Program-made: the position numbers and the translations under genes
Notes under the pieces: model-generated
Databases searched by the model: none
Told to the model about the DNA's origin: nothing
Seen by the model: the letters and a program-made list of their open reading frames with translations, nothing else
In this document: piece by piece, positions 6,407-8,485 of the stretch
Layout: each line of letters opens with the position of its first letter
Position numbering within the stretch: position 1 is the stretch's first letter
Origin: Oscillospiraceae bacterium
Lineage (GTDB): Bacteria; Bacillota; Clostridia; Oscillospirales; Ruminococcaceae
Length of the DNA stretch: 8,485 nucleotides
Assembly: GCA_017394565.1 (NCBI GenBank)
Contig: JAFPXW010000172.1
Location: forward strand, 1 to 8,485
Direction of reading: 5' to 3'

Positions 6407-6624
6407 TAGTGCGTAGTTCGTAGTGCGTAGTGCGTAGTTTCGGTGTCCGCTGACGCGGACGGATTAAAATATGCTTTCTAAAAAGCGAAACTTTCGACTA
6501 AGGGAAAGTTTCTCTTAGTCAGCAGTCTGTAGTTTTGAGTAAGCTAATTTAAAACCATCGCCGAAGGCGATACCACAACTACGCACTACGCACTACGCAC
6601 TACGCACTACGAACTACGCACTGC
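6407..6624. repeat. Large heptamer-arm element between divergent genes
   Basis: A 218-base element with a left arm TAGTGCG, TAGTTCG, TAGTGCG, TAGTGCG (6407-6434) and a right arm of ACTACGC four times, ACTACGA, ACTACGC (6578-6619). The arms are inverted copies of one heptamer. Inside are three hairpins: GTCCGC-TGAC-GCGGAC (6445-6460), GACTAAG/CTTAGTC (6496-6502 with 6514-6520, extendable inward) and ATCGCC-GAA-GGCGAT (6557-6571). GAAACTTTC (6487-6495) is also complementary to GAAAGTTTC (6504-6512), which competes with the middle hairpin. I see no open reading frame of note. It fills most of the gap between the symporter and the PH-domain genes, and its left arm would lie in the symporter mRNA leader if transcription starts inside or beyond it. 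Confidence 0.8.
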
Positions 6625-6640
6625 AAATGCGCACTTTCCC

Positions 6641-6669
6641 TTGTATTCTCCCCCGATCTGTGGTATAAT
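6641..6669 (+). promoter_or_regulatory. Promoter of the PH-domain gene pair
   Basis: TATAAT at 6664-6669 is preceded by TGG, giving an extended -10 (TGnTATAAT). TTGTAT at 6641-6646 is a weak -35 at the ideal 17-base spacing. Transcription would start near 6676, about 35 bases before the first gene. The right arm of the heptamer element ends 17 bases upstream of the -35 box. Confidence 0.75.
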
Positions 6670-6709
6670 AGAACTATCGTGCAACGATCCGGAGAGAGGG
6701 GGGCTTTGA

Positions 6710-7156
6710 TTGCGGGAATATCGTGCGGATATCGGGGCGATGCAGGTCATGCAGGTCTTGCTGTGCATCGTCGGGGCCGGGGTTTCGCTGGCGGCGGCGC
6801 ATTATCTGATCCGCTGGGTATGGCTGGTGTGGATCGTGGTCGGCATTTTTGCCGGAACAGCGGCTGCCCTGAGCCTGATCTGTCTGCCGCTGTACTTCCG
6901 GAAGCTGCGCATCTATGCGACTTCCTCCAAGATCACGCTCACAGCCGGCATCTTCTTTCAGCGCGAGCAGTCCATCCGGCTCGACCGTGTGCAGTTCGTG
7001 CAGATCATCACAGGGCCGTTTGACGGCATTTTTGGGATGAATTTCATTGTCCTCTATGTCTACGGCGGACAGCTCACCATCCCGTTCATAAATCAGAAAG
7101 ACCGCCGCGAGCTTGCCGGACTCCTCGAACAAAAGGGGGTATTCCATGTGTCGTGA
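6710..7156 (+). CDS. Membrane-anchored bacterial PH-domain protein (YdbS-like)
   Basis: A 148-residue protein with two membrane helices near residues 14-34 and 36-62, followed by one bacterial PH domain (bPH2, formerly DUF304) at about 64-142. The family pattern is visible: a positively charged first strand (RKLRIYATSSKITLTAG, 64-80), then QSIRLDRVQFVQI at 87-99 and GIFGMNFIVLYVYGG at 106-120. Size, topology and partner gene match Bacillus YdbS (about 159 residues). The start is TTG with GAGGGGGG about six bases upstream; no better start exists in frame before the helices. Its end overlaps the next gene by 11 bases, so the two are translationally coupled. Bacillus ydbST belongs to the SigW cell-envelope-stress regulon and contributes to resistance to peptide antibiotics from other bacilli; whether that holds here is unknown, and the molecular activity of the family is unclear. 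Confidence 0.85.
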   Translation: MREYRADIGAMQVMQVLLCIVGAGVSLAAAHYLIRWVWLVWIVVGIFAGTAAALSLICLPLYFRKLRIYATSSKITLTAGIFFQREQSIRLDRVQFVQIITGPFDGIFGMNFIVLYVYGGQLTIPFINQKDRRELAGLLEQKGVFHVS

Positions 7157-8485
7157 ACACCCTCTGCGCATCCTGCGCTACTGCACAAAATACCTCTGGC
7201 TGCTGATCTTCCCGATCCTGCGCGGTGCGTACCACTTCGCAACGAAGGAGGACGTGTTTGCGTGGGTGAGAGGTACATGGTTTGACCTGCTGATCCTGTT
7301 CCTCATTGCAGGATTCGGCTTCCTGATGTGGTTTTTCCGGCGATTCACCATCGAGAACGGGCAGCTCTATGTGCAGGACGGCGTGATCGTGACCAGGCGG
7401 CGGTATCTGCCCTTGCAGAATCTTTCCGCCATGACGATCGAATATCCGCTGTTTCTGCGTCCGATCGGTGCGGCGTATGTGTACGCGGACACGGCATCGG
7501 GACTATTGCAGGCGACGGACATCAAACTCATGATCCGGCGGCGCGACGAGGAAATGTTCCTGAAAGCCATTCCGCACACCCGTGAGGGGAAACGCACACA
7601 CTACCATCACCGCGGAGGAGTGTGGCGCGTGCTGCTGTTTTCGATGATCTTTTCGAGCGGCTTGTCGGGTGCGGTGTATTTCGCGCTGTTCTGGTTTCAA
7701 TCGGGCAGGATCGCGCGTGATCTGATCGAGGAATTCCGCCTGACGGAACGCCTGAACACCGTTTCGGAGGAGGTGGCGAAAAAACTCATGGGCATCCCGC
7801 CGGCGGCAGTGACTATCGGCATCCTGATCCTGTCGATGTGGCTGGTGTCGTTCATCCGGAATGTCCTGCGCTACGGCGGATTCGAGCTGCACAGCGACCA
7901 GCACACGGTCTCGATCCGCAGCGGACTGGTGAACCGGCGGTACATCACGCTGGTGAACCGGAAGATCAATTTCGTGGACTTGCGGCAGAATCTGCTGACG
8001 AAGCTGTGCCGGATCTTTTCACTGGCGGTGAACATTCCGGGCTACGGCAACCAGCAGGGAAGCATTCCGGTGTGTATGCCGATCCTGACGGCGAAAGAGA
8101 TCGGCGAAACGATGCCGATGCTGTTTCCGGGACTGCAAATTTCCCACCGCACGATGAAACCGCCGTGGCACTCGTGGTACGGCTATATCTGTATGCCGCT
8201 GTACGCAGGGCTTGCGGTGTATCCGGTGATGCAGTACGCGAGGGGCTTGTTTCCGCGGTTTGCGGACATCATCAATTTTCTGGCGCTGATGCTGTACATC
8301 CCGATCATCTGGAAACTCATCATTCAGGTGGTGGCATTCCTGACGACGGGACTGAGCATCACAGAGGGACGCATCTGCGTGCGCTACTGCGAGTGGACGA
8401 CATTCCACACGGTCATCGCGGACACGGACTGCATCGTGAAGGTCCGCATCCATCGCCACATCTGGCAGCGCTGGTCGGGGAAGTG
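7146..8485 (+). CDS. Multi-PH-domain membrane protein (YdbT-like), 3' truncated by window
   Basis: An open frame starting ATGTGTCGTGAACAC and running without a stop to the window edge, 446 residues visible. AGGGGG lies six bases before the ATG, inside the end of the preceding gene. The layout is repeated membrane-plus-PH modules. A hydrophobic segment at about 47-64 precedes PH domain 1 (65-142, LPLQNLSAMTIEYPLFLRPIG at 88-108). Helices at 160-184 and 222-240 precede PH domain 2 (244-322, with ITLVNRKINFVDLRQNLLTK at 267-286). Helices at 345-364 and 373-399 precede the start of PH domain 3 (from about 402). Bacillus YdbT has about 490 residues with the same three-module plan, so only a few dozen residues are probably missing. 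Its function with the YdbS-like partner is probably in the cell envelope, but no catalytic residues are apparent. Confidence 0.85.
   Translation, partial: MCREHPLRILRYCTKYLWLLIFPILRGAYHFATKEDVFAWVRGTWFDLLILFLIAGFGFLMWFFRRFTIENGQLYVQDGVIVTRRRYLPLQNLSAMTIEYPLFLRPIGAAYVYADTASGLLQATDIKLMIRRRDEEMFLKAIPHTREGKRTHYHHRGGVWRVLLFSMIFSSGLSGAVYFALFWFQSGRIARDLIEEFRLTERLNTVSEEVAKKLMGIPPAAVTIGILILSMWLVSFIRNVLRYGGFELHSDQHTVSIRSGLVNRRYITLVNRKINFVDLRQNLLTKLCRIFSLAVNIPGYGNQQGSIPVCMPILTAKEIGETMPMLFPGLQISHRTMKPPWHSWYGYICMPLYAGLAVYPVMQYARGLFPRFADIINFLALMLYIPIIWKLIIQVVAFLTTGLSITEGRICVRYCEWTTFHTVIADTDCIVKVRIHRHIWQRWSGK

Noticed and set aside
6463..6495. Minus-strand promoter for the symporter inside the large element
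   Set aside because: There are AT-rich -10-like hexamers (TATTTT, TTTAAT), but no acceptable -35 hexamer at 16-18 bases. The symporter promoter is not identified.
6578..6619. CRISPR-like short repeat array
   Set aside because: The units are contiguous heptamers with no spacers, far too short for CRISPR repeats, and have an inverted partner arm. No cas gene is present.

Overview
The window looks like a chromosomal segment of a fairly GC-rich Firmicute, most likely a gut-type Clostridia (Oscillospiraceae/Ruminococcaceae-like). This is inferred from the gdpP-rplI gene pair, the RNase J gene, a YdbS/YdbT-type PH-domain pair, AGG-type ribosome binding sites and SigA-like promoters. No species can be named from the sequence alone. 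No tRNA, rRNA, CRISPR array, transposase or phage gene is visible.

Layout. On the minus strand, in transcription order: an alanine/glycine:cation symporter (AGCS family, 6387-5122), ribonuclease J (4649-2712), the c-di-AMP phosphodiesterase GdpP (2584-641) and ribosomal protein L9 (549-103). The last three are collinear and probably form an operon that combines mRNA decay, c-di-AMP turnover and translation. On the plus strand, diverging from the symporter, a short membrane PH-domain protein (6710-7156) overlaps a longer one (7146 to the window end, truncated). They resemble the Bacillus ydbS-ydbT pair. Three of the six genes (rnj, gdpP and the first PH gene) start with TTG.

Regulation. RNase J has two good minus-strand promoters. 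The distal one matches the SigA consensus perfectly (TTGACA, 17 bp, TATAAT). It gives a leader of about 325 nt packed with at least six short hairpins, which suggests leader-based control of RNase J. The PH-domain pair has its own extended -10 promoter.

Most striking feature. All four longer non-coding gaps, plus the window's left edge, hold a non-coding element or a part of one. Heptamer direct repeats (ACTACGC-like or AATGAGG-like) form two inverted arms around a hairpin core. Cores and ends are shared between copies (CGGTGTCCG with its hairpin on one side, ACCACAAYTACGCA on the other) while the heptamer itself drifts. One copy supplies the last ten codons and the stop of the symporter gene. 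The family has no coding capacity and looks like a MITE-like or REP-like repeat that spreads into 3' ends and intergenic gaps.
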